64,000 nucleotides of DNA, taken from the NCBI GenBank assembly GCA_022702705.1, contig CM040423.1, positions 39,887,392-39,951,391 of the forward strand, read 5' to 3'. Made by a program: the position numbers and the translations under genes. This document shows, one piece after another, positions 1 through 12,207 of this stretch. The DNA comes from Papilionanthe hookeriana x Papilionanthe teres (taxonomy: Eukaryota > Streptophyta > Magnoliopsida > Asparagales > Orchidaceae). Below the pieces are notes generated by a model. The model saw only the letters and a list, made by a program, of their open reading frames with translations, searched no databases and was not told the DNA's origin. The stretch's first letter is position 1. The number at the start of each line of letters is the position of its first letter.

Positions 1-909
1 ACTAGCCACCGCTGCCTCCGGCCTCCTAACCTCCACCCAATCCACCAATCCCCTAAAATGCTCTTCCCTCGCCGCCGCCTCAACCACCTCATGCACCACT
101 TCGCCAATCTCCTTCACGTCCATCTCCCCCACCCCCATCGATGCATAAGGAATCGACAACACATTCCCGAAATAAGCATCCATTCCTAACCCTAATCGCT
201 TACGCCCGTCAACCACCAATCCCATATGGCTCACATGCTTGCCTGCTTGCCGCCCCGCTAATTTCCACAAATAAGCCGTGAATGCCTCGAGCTTCGTCCT
301 CCGCGGGCCCCCATCGGTGACCATTCTTTGTATTCGATCGATGTTTGAGGCGGTGATGTAGTAGATGCGATTGATGCTCTCCGAAAATTTTGTGAGCGGT
401 GGGAGTTGAGAGGAGGGGATGTAGAATCGGTTGAATGAAGCGTCGAAACAGCCGGGACGACGTGGGCTGAGAAGCGAGCGGCGGAAGGAGGGGATGGTTG
501 AGATTTGTTTGCCGGAACAGATCTCCGACCAGCTGACGAGGAACATGTTGAAGGAGTATGCATCGGATATGCGATGGTCGAAGGTGCAGCCCAATACCAT
601 TCCACCACACTTCATCTCTGTCGCCTGCCCATTCAAAAGGTAAGAGGAAATATTAAGTATTTTGTTCGGATGATGTTCTTGTTATCAACGCTTGTAACAT
701 ATACATGTAGACCATCCTGGCCTCTTAGTAAAAAAAAATTAATTTAATATTTGGATGGATCTGTATATATACATGATATGTCCTGATTAAAGTCTTGATA
801 CAAAACTGTATCAAAACTTCTGATACAATATCTTTTCGTATAGATGATCATGTTTATTCTTTCACGTTATACATCCGGCCATGTGGTGTGATCCATAACT
901 TCATATTTG

Positions 910-974
<65 letters not shown>

Positions 975-2887
975 TAAATATGAATATTTAGGTGTGAGAT
1001 ATATAAATATATAAAAATTATGCTATAATATATACATAGCACATACTTCTTATGTATTTACATACACCCCACACTTAATATTTACATATATTACACTTTA
1101 TTTAGTGTTTTAAGTCTATACTTGAAAAGATGTATTTCATTTTGAATGTGATCTTTAAAAAATTTAAATATCCTGCATACGAATATGAATATTTAGGTGT
1201 TAAATATGCAAATACACGCGGTATGTTTGTAAATGACTCTTTTAAAAAAAGATTTAGGGTCCGTTTGGTGTAGCTTATTTCGTGCCATGACGTTTTGAAA
1301 ACGCACTTGACCTGTTTGGATAAACTGCGTTTTGGCAGCTTATGCGCTTTCAAAACGCTAAAAACAATGTTTTCACACCGTGTGGTAGCAGTTTTGTCTG
1401 CGGTCTAGCTTTTCCAAAAAAAATAAAAAATTTGTAATAGCCAACACATCTAGCTTATCATCAGATTATTTTTACTCAGCTTATAAGCATATTATTCAAT
1501 AAGATGCAGCTGCCCCAAACAAACCCTAAAAGAGCTCCATTATTCAATAAATATTTATGCATCGTTACTTTTTTTATTCCTGAAGAATTAATTACAAATA
1601 GAACCTTGTCCACTTATGAGCAATGCCTGTCAAAAACTTGACAGTCAATTTTATTTCAATTTATAAGGTTCAGATTCCAAACAACCCATGACTCCAACAG
1701 AGCTCCACCTTTAAAAAAACTGTTTTCCAAACCATAGTTGAAAGTTAACTTGATGGTGACTCTGTTAATATATTTAATTTAGAAAAATAATAATAATAGT
1801 ACTATTTTTGACGTGATATTAAAGATTTAGGAGCTATGTGTGTAAATATGAATGTTTAGTTGTGAGTTGTGTAAATACATAAGAATTGTGTGCCATTTAC
1901 ATAAATGCATCTTTTATATATATATATATATATATAAATGCATCATTTTTTATAAATATGCCGCATGGTTCATGAAAATATATATCTTACTTTAAAAGAA
2001 TTTAATGATATTTTTGATGTGATAAGAAAATTTTGAATGATATAAATATAAAAAATAAAATTTTGCGGTTAGATAAATCAATACTTAAGAACTGCATCTT
2101 ATGTATGTAAATGCCTCAATTTTTTATTGTTTTGCATCAAAATTAGAATCTTACAACAAAAAAACATGTTCAACTGCTAACATTATTTAAGATTAACATT
2201 TTATCTTATAATATTTATATATATGTATGTTTGTGTGTGTGTGCCATCAACTTTGATTTGTTGGTAGAGTAGCCTCTTTGAAGGTCATAAGTCTCATAAG
2301 GTCACAAGTATGAATCTCCCTCTGGTCAGTTTGCCGGTAACGAGAGCGGTTTTCGAATAGTTAGACAAATAAGGGCAGCAAAAGGCTCCAATATAGATTA
2401 ATTTAAAAAATGTGATTAATTTTAAAAATGTGACACATCACACGCTGGGTCAAAAGCTGAGCACAAAAGTGATTTTAGTACCACTGACGGATAAGAATAG
2501 TGGTGCCAGCACGTGACTTGACAGGGTACGATATTAAAATCCGTTTGAATAAGCTTTTCCAACTTTTTAACTTTCACGAAACCGTAGTCAACATATTAGT
2601 CTTTTGTTAATTTTTAATTTTTTTGTTTTATGAGAAAAACTAAATAACTTTATCTAAATCTGTTTGCACATGAAAATAATTTTAGCAAAAGTAGCTTTTA
2701 TTAACACCAATTTACTCCTAACGAGAAATAGATTTTTGGAATTAGATAATTTGAAGTGTAAAGTGCAATCATTGATAAAAGCGACTTCATTGATTGATAG
2801 CTCCAAATTGAACGACTTGCATATAAGATTTGCTTGCGTTTGCAAATAAATTAGCTCAAATGTCCATAAAAATAAATATATTTGTAC

Positions 2888-2962
<75 letters not shown>

Positions 2963-3606
2963 ATATATATGTATGTATGTATGTATTTCATGGAATATAA
3001 TGTAAATATGTTTTAATAATTATTATGTTATTTTTAAAGAATTTGTAAAAGAGATTATGAGTTCTTGAAAAAAATACATATTTTTCTTCATAAAATATTT
3101 CCAAAAAAAATTAAAAAAAAAAAACATATTATAATCAAATAGAATAACGGTAAATAATATATACAGTATAAAACTAGAAGTACCTGAACAGTGAGCACTC
3201 CGCCCTTCTTGTTGGGCACAAGCTTCCCCTCAAAGCTCTGATCTGCGTTATAAAAATCAAGCTCTGCAATCTCAACGTCCGCAAACGCTTCAATGAACTC
3301 CACGCCGCGATTATTACAAAGCAGCTCCGGCTCTCCCATTGAATTGCTCACCACCTCGCCGGCAAACGGATAGTAAGTGACCAAAGACTTTGCAAGAGAG
3401 GCCTTCAGAACGTTGACCAGAGAAGCGAAGGAAGAAGAGGAGCTCTCTAACGGGGGCTTCGCATATATGAAGAAGACTCCGACGTCCAAGGGAGGAAGAA
3501 GAAGGTCGAGGTTGGAGAGAGAGAGCCAATGCTCCTGTAATGGAAGTGCGGCGGAGATTGTTTCTTTCCGGCAAATCCTCACCGTGTAATCTTTGCTGCT
3601 CACCAT
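1..3606 (-). CDS. BAHD acyltransferase copy 1 (partial, two exons)
   Basis: CoA-dependent acyltransferase of the plant BAHD family, expected to be cytosolic and to move an acyl group from a CoA thioester to an alcohol or amine. Exon 1 is 3606-3184 (141 codons, starting MVSSKDYT) and ends at a CAG/GT donor. The intron is 3183-625 (2.56 kb, phase 0). Exon 2 starts at 624 after CAG and stays open to the left edge, so the C-terminus with the DFGWG-type motif lies outside the window. The catalytic HXXXD motif is present as HRISD at codons 158-162, after GCTFD. Exon 1 differs from copy 2 at about 9 of 141 residues. The start is supported by the same ATG and the same TATA spacing in all three copies. 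The QEHW and SNLDLL..PLDVG wording resembles coniferyl alcohol acyltransferase-like BAHDs (from memory); the substrate is unknown. Confidence 0.9.
914..971. repeat. (TA)n microsatellite
   Basis: Uninterrupted TA run in the intron of BAHD copy 1. Confidence 0.95.
1035..1236. mobile_element. Long-TIR MITE family, copy 1
   Basis: The family consensus has ~60 bp terminal inverted repeats reading roughly GCATTTACATACATACC plus ATTCTTATGTATTTACAT, then ATCTAACACCTAAA, and the inverse at the other end. This copy, in the intron of BAHD copy 1, keeps both arms and a TTCATTTTGAATGTGAT centre. An extra half-copy precedes it (about 970-1035). Confidence 0.55.
1256..1527. mobile_element. MITE with GGGTCCGTTTGG / CCCAAACAAACCC ends
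   Basis: 272 bp with inverted ends agGGTCCGTTTGG and CCCCAAACaAACCCt. The interior is rich in AGCTTAT and CAAAACGC motifs and non-coding. It lies in the intron of BAHD copy 1. The flanking 8-mers are similar but not identical (aaaagatt and aaaagagc), suggestive of a hAT-type origin. Confidence 0.6.
1795..1910. mobile_element. Long-TIR MITE family, right half
   Basis: Only the TTTAGTTGTGAG..GTAAATACATAAGAATTG arm and part of the centre are left. Confidence 0.4.
1930..2114. mobile_element. Long-TIR MITE family, degenerate copy
   Basis: A TTTTTGATGTGATAAGAAAA centre followed by a worn right arm ending TATGTATGTAAATGCC. Confidence 0.4.
2245..2335 (+). mobile_element. Possible tRNA-derived SINE scrap
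   Basis: TTGGTAGAGTAGCC resembles a Pol III A box, and GTATGAATCTCC about 50 bp further on resembles a worn B box. Body and tail are unclear. Confidence 0.25.
2892..2990. repeat. (TA)n/(TATG)n compound microsatellite
   Basis: TA run followed by TATG repeats, in the intron of BAHD copy 1. Confidence 0.95.
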
Positions 3607-3684
3607 TTTTCCTTTTTGTTTCTCCCTCTCTTTTTTTGTTGAGTTAATTTGATGTGAGCGATTGGGTTAAGGGGGTTGGGGAGC

Positions 3685-3692
3685 TATTTATA
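3685..3692 (-). promoter_or_regulatory. TATA box of BAHD copy 1
   Basis: TATAAATA on the minus strand about 80 bp before the ATG. The surrounding ~100 bp matches the leaders of BAHD copies 2 and 3, including the C-rich stretch after the TATA box and the A-rich sequence just before the ATG. Confidence 0.7.
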
Positions 3693-4699
3693 TTACTTCT
3701 ATTCGTTGCTTTTGAATTATTTTATTGAATTAATAATAATATTTGGGTTAGAAGATTGGTAATAGAGTTTGTTGGGATGAATATAATATGAATATTGGGA
3801 AATTATTTATTGAAATTTGTTGGTTTTTTTTTTTTTTTTTTGATGGATTTATGTATGGCTTCCTATATGGTATTGTTGATATTAATATATGGGAATTATT
3901 TAAATTGATATATACCACACAAATTATTTGTATTTTCATATCTACCCCCTAACCATTCATATTTATATTTGTAATAATTTAGAGTCGTAAATATGAGCAA
4001 AAAAAAAAGTGGAGTGAAGCTGTGAAGACTATTTTGACACTTCAATAAACTCTCGGATTAAAACAACCCATATAGATAATGATAAATTATTTTTCGCACT
4101 TTATTCAATAAAATTGTGTATTTTTAAGTTAAATAGAAGAGTTTTAGGTTAGAAATATGTAAATATAAAATAATTGCGTTGCACGTATGTTAACGCAACT
4201 TTATCACATTAATATTTATTGATATCTTTTAGGTATGAGATGTAAAAATAAATAAATTTAAAAATTTGAGTGGACAGATCTGCAAATATATACATTTAAT
4301 TAGTTTGTGGCGTGTCTGCAGGTTCTCAACATTTGGATGGGATTTAAAAGAATTGAATTTGCATTGTTTCATTATGTGCTGCAGTCAACTGAAAATATAA
4401 TTTAATTATTTTTTAAGATTTATTTTTTCAAACCTAATGGATTTAAGTTGGTTGAAAATGTAATTAAGTAATTGTTTAGAGTACTTATTCCCAAAGCTAA
4501 TTGCATGATAATTAGGATTTACGTAATTAAAAATTTACAACGGCAACCTTGAGTTGAAATAAACAATGGCGGGAGTTGGGGAGTTGGTGACAGTGTAATG
4601 CTATGTTGCGTGGCTCTACAAGTTAGGATGTGATGCCTTGATTTTGAAATGATGTTTTAGGTGAGAGACTTATCAGAGAATATTTTGCACGAGGAGATT

Positions 4700-4702
<3 letters not shown>

Positions 4703-4766
<64 letters not shown>
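4703..4766. repeat. (TA)n microsatellite
   Basis: Pure TA run in intergenic sequence. Confidence 0.95.
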
Positions 4767-4769
<3 letters not shown>

Positions 4770-5257
4770 AATATAATAGATTTATATTAGATTCTTATGT
4801 CTAATATGTCATGATATGCAATTATCAAGACAATTAAGCATGTTTAACATCTTTATGAGGGGAAAACTATAATGAATTTAACTACTCATTTTTCATTAAT
4901 CTTATGATTTTATAGAATGTAATGCTTGGATATGGTCGAATTTATGATCAGGAGACAGAGGTATTATGATGATGTGTCTGGTAGTCATCCCCTCATACCG
5001 ACTATTTTGTAGATGGAATTCTCTTGTCAATTTTTTGCGAAAGTTGATTATGATTGAATGAGAATCTTAAAAAAGTGGATAATAATGAGATATTAGTTTG
5101 ATTTTTTTCTATGTAGAGGGAGAAAACAATTTATCATTGGATGGATATTAGAGGCAAACAAGTTGCAAATTTAGGCAGTTGACAGTGTTTAAATGACAAA
5201 TTGCCAAAAGTTGGCAAAAGAACAATGATTGGCATAGTCATCATTGTAATAGCATGG

Positions 5258-5430
5258 GATAATGAGCAACCAAAATGATGGGTGTTGGGCATAAATAATT
5301 CAACTTGCCTCGAGCAAACATCAACCCAAGACTGACTCGTAATAAAATAAGATAACAAGCAACCAAATAATGGGTGTTGGGCATCAGCGATGCAACTTGT
5401 CGCTGACAAACATCAGACTAAGATCAACTA
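5258..5430. repeat. Tandem duplication, ~93 bp unit
   Basis: Two units, recognisable by GAGCAACCAAAATGATGGGT and AAGCAACCAAATAATGGGTG, each followed by GTTGGGCAT, a variable part and CAAACATCA. Non-coding. Confidence 0.55.
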
Positions 5431-6172
5431 GGAGCATTTGAAGTTGGTGTTAGCAAATGATTGGCTTCATTTATTTTATTTTTAAGAATGGGAGGCATGG
5501 CAGTCAGGTTGACATGCATCATACAACAATAGTTAGCATATAATAGTTGATAGTTGATGAAGTAAGTCAATGATCAACATTGAGTTAGTTAATGACTAAC
5601 ATCAAACTATGGCAAACATTCAGCATTAATGACAATAATCTTTGCAAAAAGAGGCTTGTTTATAAACAATAACTAAAGGGCATTCTAGTCAACCATACCA
5701 TAATCTTACATAAAACATAAATGATTAGAATAAAACCCCATTAAATAAAGATAATTATTTTTAGAGATCATAGTATTGTAATACATTTAAATATTATTGC
5801 ACTTTAACCCAACAACAAATTCATTATTTGCAGCGTAAACCCAAAGCAAAACATCCGTTACTTTATAGTTAATTTTTGTAATAATAATTGGTCTTCAATC
5901 AAAATACATTTATTACTATAAAGTTGAGATGTCTAAAATCATAGGGGCCAGATTATAAAACAAAATTTATTTATTTATAGATGTAATATCACTGTCTTAT
6001 CCCGCCCAAATTAATTAATTAATTAATTAATTAAAAGAAAATACTATAAAAATAAAGTAAATATATAAAAAAAAGAGTTGGTAAGCCTTTGTTTCAATCA
6101 CCTATTACGAAGTATTAAACTTATAAAATTCATTTAATGTTAAGAAATTAAAGAAATAATAAAAAAAATATA

Positions 6173-6290
6173 TGGCCATTTGCATGCATACCACCAAATT
6201 CCTATGTATTTACATAACTAACCCTATTTCTAAAATCAAATAAAAAAAAAATACTAAAATTTTAATTTTCTTAAAAAACATGAAATTAAA
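6173..6290. mobile_element. Long-TIR MITE family, left half
   Basis: Contains ATTTGCATGCATACCACC and TTCCTATGTATTTACATAAC; no right arm. Confidence 0.45.
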
Positions 6291-6576
6291 AAAAAATGAT
6301 AAAAACTTCACAATTAGTAGCTAACGCATAAAGGAGACTTTGTTGAACAAACAAAGAATGATGCGAGCATGATGCATAATTTTACGAACTTTAATCAAGT
6401 TGGTTAATCCACCTTGATTAATGAGGATTATTAATCTTAATTAAGAGATGGATTAGTAGGTTTCCATGAAGTGGCAAGACACTTCACCAAAAACACTTTG
6501 AAATTTTGTTTGTAAGTACGCCAATCATTATGTTGGTGGTAGTAATTTGAATTTTTTTTATAAAATTTTTCAGAGA

Positions 6577-6749
6577 GGTATTTACATATATACCACCCAA
6601 TTCCTATGTATTTACATATTAAAATCCTAAATTTTGCCTTTTTTTACATTTATAACACCCAAAAAATTTATATTACATCAAAAATAACTTCATTTTATAT
6701 TTGATAATGCGAAAGTTCTTTTCATGCATAAGGTGGTATGCATGTAAAA
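6577..6749. mobile_element. Long-TIR MITE family copy
   Basis: Left arm with TTTACATATATACCACCC and TATGTATTTACATATT, a TTACATCAAAAATAAC centre, then TTTCATGCATAAGGTGGTAT. The right arm is shortened. Confidence 0.55.
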
Positions 6750-7210
6750 TTAACATTTAGGTTTCAAGTTTTTTTTCTTTAATAAAGGAACGGCCAAAGG
6801 CTATTATACGAGCCTCCAAACACCACTAATGTGCTTAACGATTCGAGTACAACCTATTTAACGTTAACTGTGTCAGAGGAATTTCGAACTACCGACCTGA
6901 GGGGTCTTATACTGACAAGGCGAGGTGCGCAACACTTGAGTTTTAGTTACCTTAAATAGGTAGAAATTGAGCGATATGTATATGAATCTACTTTTTTTTG
7001 TCATTTTAATGTGCCTGATAATTATGAAATTATGTCAAATAAATTATAAATTTATTAGGAAGAATTTAAGACCTAGAAAAATAGAAGTAGGTGAAGATCT
7101 TATAATAATTGATTTGCACCTTAACACCTTATAGTAGTGCCAAAGGCATATGACATATTGAATGATGACTATATGAGTAGGAGGTTGTAAAAAACACTTT
7201 GTTAGCGCAA

Positions 7211-7552
7211 CTATATTGAAAATATGTTACTCCTACATGTTGCATAGAAGTCAAATTTTCATAGTTTATATATTTATTTTTTTATTTCACAAATTATGTA
7301 ATTTCTTTAAGGTGAACCTTTTTTTATTTTTTTTGGAACTTCAAATGGAGTGAACAATAGAAATAATAATATAAGTTAGAATGTGCATATTAACCTAAAG
7401 TATAAGCTTCATGATAAAGAATGGATAGAATAGGTCATGAAGAATAGTTGGATTTGGTCGAGTAGGGCAAATAATTGGCTTGCCTCACCTTTCATAGGAG
7501 TAGGCCTTAATAATGACACAAATATAAAATAAATAATGAACCAAAGATGAGC
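7211..7552 (-). repeat. Direct repeat, left copy (possible LTR of a gag-only element)
   Basis: About 340 bp, nearly identical to 11504-11835 apart from small indels. The shared part starts CTATATTGAAAATATGTT and ends ACCAAAGATG. It lies directly after the gag relic in transcription order. No clear TG..CA ends, polypurine tract or target duplication could be fixed, so LTR status is not proven. Confidence 0.55.
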
Positions 7553-8549
7553 TAGATGAAGATAAACCTATATTTGTGGATGCAGATATGACATGTGATT
7601 GTGTTACAAGAAAATTTTGAAAATGCTCAGCAACAGCAGCTATTGTGGGGCCCGAAGAATATGCATGTCTAACACCAAAAGAGTATGTCGGAGGAACAAC
7701 GACTGCAACATTTGATGTAGAAGTTTGGAAGCTTCGTGGGTGTACCTGATAGAGTTGTTGCTGTTGTGATTTGTTCAACAACTTTGAAAATTTAGCTTTC
7801 CAACGACCATTTTGCTTACAGAAGCTACATTCATCAAACCCCACCTTTCCACGAGGTTTGCTTTTATTATGAGTAGCTGCAAAAACAGATGTGATAGGAG
7901 TGGTGAGGATCCCTTTCTCTACATTCCCTTTCTCAGATTGAGACTTGAGACGAATCTCTTCAGCTAATAACTCATTCACCACCGAGTCAACTGTTGGAAG
8001 AGGATTGCAATGTAAAATTGTTCCACGAAGCCCTTCAAAATCATTTCGAAGAGCCATAAAAAATTGAGCAAAACGCTATTCTGCTCTACGATCAGTATAT
8101 GGTTTAAAAGCTCGCAATTTTGTAGTCTCAGTAAGAGATAATTGATCTCAAAGATTAGTCATGACAAAATAAATTTCTTCGATACTCATTGTTTTGTTGA
8201 AGAGCATGAATATTCATCTCTAATTGATATTGTTTCGCAAAATCTGACTGCATACATAATCTTTCCAAATGATTTCAAACTTCTTTGACAGTTTCATTTT
8301 TTGCTAATTGGACATTGATTGATTGTCATGACATGAATTATTTTGATCATTGTGTAAGTGTTAGGGCGTCCCCTGGAAGCGACTCGCTATATGGCCTGAA
8401 TACAGTGGAAAGTGTGCAAGGGCCGCTACACCGGCGCCCGGGTGTAGTGTCAAGTAAGCAAGGTTCCCACATTACGGACGGATGCGGGTAAAGAAGTTAG
8501 TCCATGATACTAGTATTAGGATAGGATCTTGAAATATAGGTACTCTCAA

Positions 8550-9180
8550 TGGTAAATTAAAGGAATGGGTTGATATTATGATCCATAGAAAGATAAATAT
8601 CCTATGTATTCAAGAAACTAAATGGGTTGGAGAAAAAGCTAAGGAGATTGATAACTTAGGTTTTAAAGCTATGGTATTACGGTAAGAGTCGTACTTAGAA
8701 ATGGTGTAGGTATAATTATAGATAAAAGTTTGAAAGATAATGTTGTTAAAATTAATAGAGTTGGAGATAGAATTATAGCGACTTAAGATTATTATTGATA
8801 CTTAAGATTTTTAATATTATAAGTGCTTATGCTCCTCAAGTTGGTTTAGATATATGATCTAAAGATAAATTCGGAATGATTTAGAAGACTTAATACACTT
8901 GATACCCCTTGAAGAAAAAATTTTTATTGGAGGAGAATTAAATGGACATGTCGGTAGAGTGGTAAAAGATTTCGGATATATTCATGGTGGCTACGGTTAT
9001 GGAGCGATTAATGAAGAAGGTAGAGCTATTTTAGATTTTGCTTTAGTGTATGATATGATTATTACTAATACTTTATTCAAGAAAAGAGATGAGCATTTTA
9101 TTACTTATAAGAATGGATCTAATAAAACATAAATTGATTATTTTCTTATGAGAAGAAGAGATCGTCGAGATTGTAAGGAT
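8550..9180 (+). pseudogene. RTE endonuclease domain, broken
   Basis: Apurinic-endonuclease-like fragments: WNIGTLNGK-like start with a stop in place of Trp near 8530, IQETKWVG, then GELNGHVGR.VKDFG and NTLFKKRDEHFITY, matching the order of the catalytic segments in RTE elements. Several frameshifts and stops separate them. Confidence 0.6.
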
Positions 9181-9642
9181 TGAAAGGTCATTCCAAGTGA
9201 GCAATTAAGTACCCAACATCGATTATTAGTTCTAGATTTTAAAATGAAGAGTTGAAAAATAAAGAATATTAGGATTCAACATTGTAGAATAAGATGGGGG
9301 CACCTAAAAGACACAAATAAAATTATTTTTATGAGAAAAATTCAAGATTTAAATATTTGGGATGTTCATGAAGACGCGAATGTTATGTGGGAAAAATTAA
9401 CTAATACTATTAAACAAGTGACTAAAGATGTACTTAATCAAAAGAAAAAGTTTCTATAAATAAAAATAGTTGGTGGTGGAATAATAATGTGCAAGAAAAA
9501 GATAAAATATAAGAAGTTATGTTATAAAAATTGGTTTAAATGTAAAAGCGTAGAAAACTGAGAAAAACATAAAACGGCCCGCAGGGAGTGTAAATGAATA
9601 ATCTGTGACGCTAAAAATTCTGCTTTTAGTGATCTTTATAAT

Positions 9643-11082
9643 ATGTTAGATACTAAGGAAGGTGAAAAATATATGTATAAACTAGCCAAACAAAGAGAAA
9701 AGAAAAGTAAAGATTTAACTCAAGTAAAGTGTATTAAAGATGAAAATCAAAAAGTGATTTTCTTAGAAAAAGATATTCAACATAGGTGGGTGAGTAATTT
9801 TGATAAACTTTTTAATGATGATATTGAAAGTACGATCGACCTTAGTGATCTTAATATAGTTAATAATAATAAAACTTTTCACTTTTACCGTCGTATTAGT
9901 AGAAAAGAAGTTGATGAGGCTTTAAAGAAAACCAAGGGGGGAAAGTCTATAGGACCTGATGATATCCCAATTGAAATGTGGAAATGTTTAGGTGATTTGG
10001 GGGTTTCCTGGCTTACTAAACTTTTTAATATTATTTTAAAAACAAAAAAGATGCCTGAGGAGTGGAGAAAGAGTATTTTGGTCCCCATTTTTAAGAATAA
10101 AGGAGATGCACAAGAGTGTGCAAATTATAAAGGAATTAAATTGATGTGTCATACTTTAAAGTTATAGGAGAGGGTAATTGAACATAGGTTAAGACGTATT
10201 ACGAAGATTTCTCATAATCAATTTAGATTTATGCCGGGCAGGTCTACCATGGAAGCTATACATTTATTGAGAGGTTTGATGGAGAAGTACAGAGATAATA
10301 AGGAGGATCTACATTTGAATTTTATTGATTTAGAAAAAGCTTACGATAAGGTTCCTAGAGATGTTCTTTGGAGAGTTCTTGAGAAGAAATGTGTTGATAT
10401 GACTTATATGCAAGTCATTAAAGATATGTATGCTAGAGCTGTTACATATGTTCGAACTGAAGGAGGATTGACCAAGTATTTTACTATTTTTGTTGGTTTA
10501 CATCAAGGATCAAATTTAAGCCCATATCTTTTTGCTTTATTTATGGATTGTCTTACTGGCCATTTACAAGAGGATGTACCTTGGTGTATGCTTTTTGCTG
10601 ATGATATCCTCCTTGTGGATAAGACAAGAGAAAAAGTCCAGGAAAAGCTTGAATTATGGAGGTCTACATTGGAGTCTAAAGGTCTTCGTTAGAGTAGAAC
10701 TAAAACTAAATACATGGAATGTAATTTTAGTAATAGTAGGTCTAGTGACAGAAGTGTAACTTTGGGTGATCAAATTATTAAAAGGTGCGAACGATTTAGA
10801 TATCTCGGGTCCATTGTTCAAAGCGATGGTGATATAGATGGGGATGTTAATAGTAGAATTCAAGTTGGTTGGTTGAAGTGGAGGAATGTGTCCGGCCTAT
10901 TGTGTGATAGAAAAGTACCGCTTAGACTGAAAGGAAAATTTTATAAGATGGTGGTGAGACCTTCAATGCTCTATGGTGCTGAATGTTGGCCTTTAAAAGA
11001 GAATCACAATGTTAAGTTAACTGTTGCCGAGATGAGAATGATTAGATGGATGAGTGGCTTTACACTTAGAGACAAAATGTGA
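9643..11082 (+). pseudogene. RTE reverse transcriptase, broken
   Basis: Carries the RT blocks in order: GPDDIPIEMWKCL, VPIFKNKGD, FMPGRSTMEAI, IDLEKAYDKVPRD (first catalytic Asp), GLHQGSNLSPYLF, LFADDILLV (catalytic DD, about 10588-10614), then a thumb and connection up to about 11082 with CER.RYLGS. In-frame stops at 10165-10167 (TAG), 10690-10692 (TAG) and 11080-11082 (TGA) split it. Codon use is AT-rich like the surroundings. Confidence 0.85.
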
Positions 11083-11503
11083 AATGAATATATCCGTAAT
11101 AGGGTTGGAGTTGCACGAGTGACGGATAAAATTAGAGAGAGTCGACTTAGATGGTTTGGTCACATTAAACGTCGACCACCTGATGATCCGATTAGGAGAG
11201 TAGATGTTTTAAATACAACTTATGTTAAGAAAGACAGAGGCAGACCTAGGAAAACTTGGGCTTATTGCATAAAAAAATGATCTTAATTTATTAGAATTAA
11301 ACGAAAATTTAACACTAAATAGGACGCAACGGAGAAAAAGGATTCATGTAGCCGACCCCACTTAGTGGGATTAAGGCTTTGTTGTTGTTGTTGTTGTTGG
11401 ACACTGATTGATTGTGAAACCGAGTTATTAACCCAAGTTATTATCTTTTAATTGTTTACCTCCCATACTTCCAACATTTCTTCATATTTTCTATTTTCTT
11501 AAT

Positions 11504-11835
11504 CTATATTGAAAATATGTTACTCCTACATGTTGCTAAGAAGTCAAATTTTCATAGTTTTTTTTTTTTATTCCTCAAATTATGTAATTTCTTTAAGGTG
11601 TACCTTTTTTTATTTTTTTGAAACTTCAAATGGAGTGAAGCATAGAAATAATAATAAGTTAGAGTGTGCATATTAACCTAAAGGAAAAGCTTCATGATAA
11701 AGAATGAATAGCTTAGGTCATTAATAATAGTGGGATTTGGTCAAATGGGGCAAATAATTGGCTTGCCTCACCTTTCATAGGAGTTGGCCTTAATAATTAT
11801 ACAAATATAAAATAAATAATGAACCAAAGATGTTG
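11504..11835 (-). repeat. Direct repeat, right copy
   Basis: Partner of 7211-7552. It lies upstream of the gag relic in transcription order, with about 90 bp of gag-side sequence between it and the RTE insertion. No primer-binding site is visible next to it. Confidence 0.55.
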
Positions 11836-11896
11836 TCACAAAATAATTTTTAATTTTTAATCATTGTTAATTTTATTTCATGAATTAATGAGAATA

Positions 11897-11899
<3 letters not shown>

Positions 11900-11968
<69 letters not shown>
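11900..11968. repeat. (TA)n(GA)n compound microsatellite
   Basis: TA to 11943, then GA to 11968, beside the right direct repeat. Confidence 0.95.
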
Positions 11969-12042
11969 TCTTAAGAATTTTTTTTATCAAGAATATGAAA
12001 TTAGACCGAACAACAGATTAGAAGATGAATGATTCAAGATTT

Positions 12043-12207
12043 AAGTTGTGTTTGGGTCAGCTTATCCGCTCTTTAAAAACACCGCCTCACCATTTAGAAC
12101 ACAATTGATTTTTTACACTAAACGCGGAATGCGAGTCGAGCGCTCACGGTCCACGCTTCCGAATAAGCTGAGTTTAGATAAGTGAAGCTACCCCAAACAC
12201 ACCCTTA
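12043..12207. mobile_element. MITE, GTGTTTGGG type
   Basis: About 165 bp, from TTGTGTTTGGGTCAGCTTAT to GCTACCCCAAACACACCC. Same end type as the element at 1256. No clear target duplication. Confidence 0.5.

Larger units (their letters stand above)
3760..6170. other. AT-rich intergenic stretch, no gene seen
   Basis: Apart from the (TA)n run at 4703, the tandem duplication at 5258 and a (TTAA)n run near 6008, nothing codes convincingly on either strand. Confidence 0.6.
8327..11396 (+). mobile_element. RTE-clade LINE inserted in the gag relic
   Basis: Non-LTR retrotransposon of about 3.07 kb. The 5' part has an endonuclease-like segment (IQETKWVG near 8608; GELNGHVGR near 8930). The RT follows from about 9640. 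The 3' end has the RTE-type GACCCCACTTAGTGGGATTA sequence and a (TTG)n tail. Flanked by TTGGACATTGATTGATTGT (8308-8326) and the same with one change (11397-11415). Nearly full length but inactive because of many stops. Confidence 0.85.
7485..11503 (-). pseudogene. copia-type gag relic, interrupted by an RTE LINE
   Basis: On the minus strand, 8057-7485 reads as the C-terminal half of a Ty1/copia gag (UBN2-like): MALRNDFEGLRGTILH, then a VDSVVNELLAEEIRL segment and a basic tail. One cysteine pair (CSFC) of a zinc knuckle is visible but the rest is not convincing. Sequence upstream (8058-8307, then 11416-11503 beyond the inserted LINE) continues the gag with several stops and frameshifts, including a QLAKNETVKEVWNHLERL-like stretch broken by a stop. 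No protease, integrase or reverse transcriptase follows. Either pol was deleted or this was a gag-only element. Confidence 0.6.

Noticed and set aside
209..610. Alternative frames over BAHD exon 2 (also 38855-39040, 55158-55361)
   Set aside because: Shadows of the real BAHD frame, which carries HXXXD and joins exon 1 in phase.
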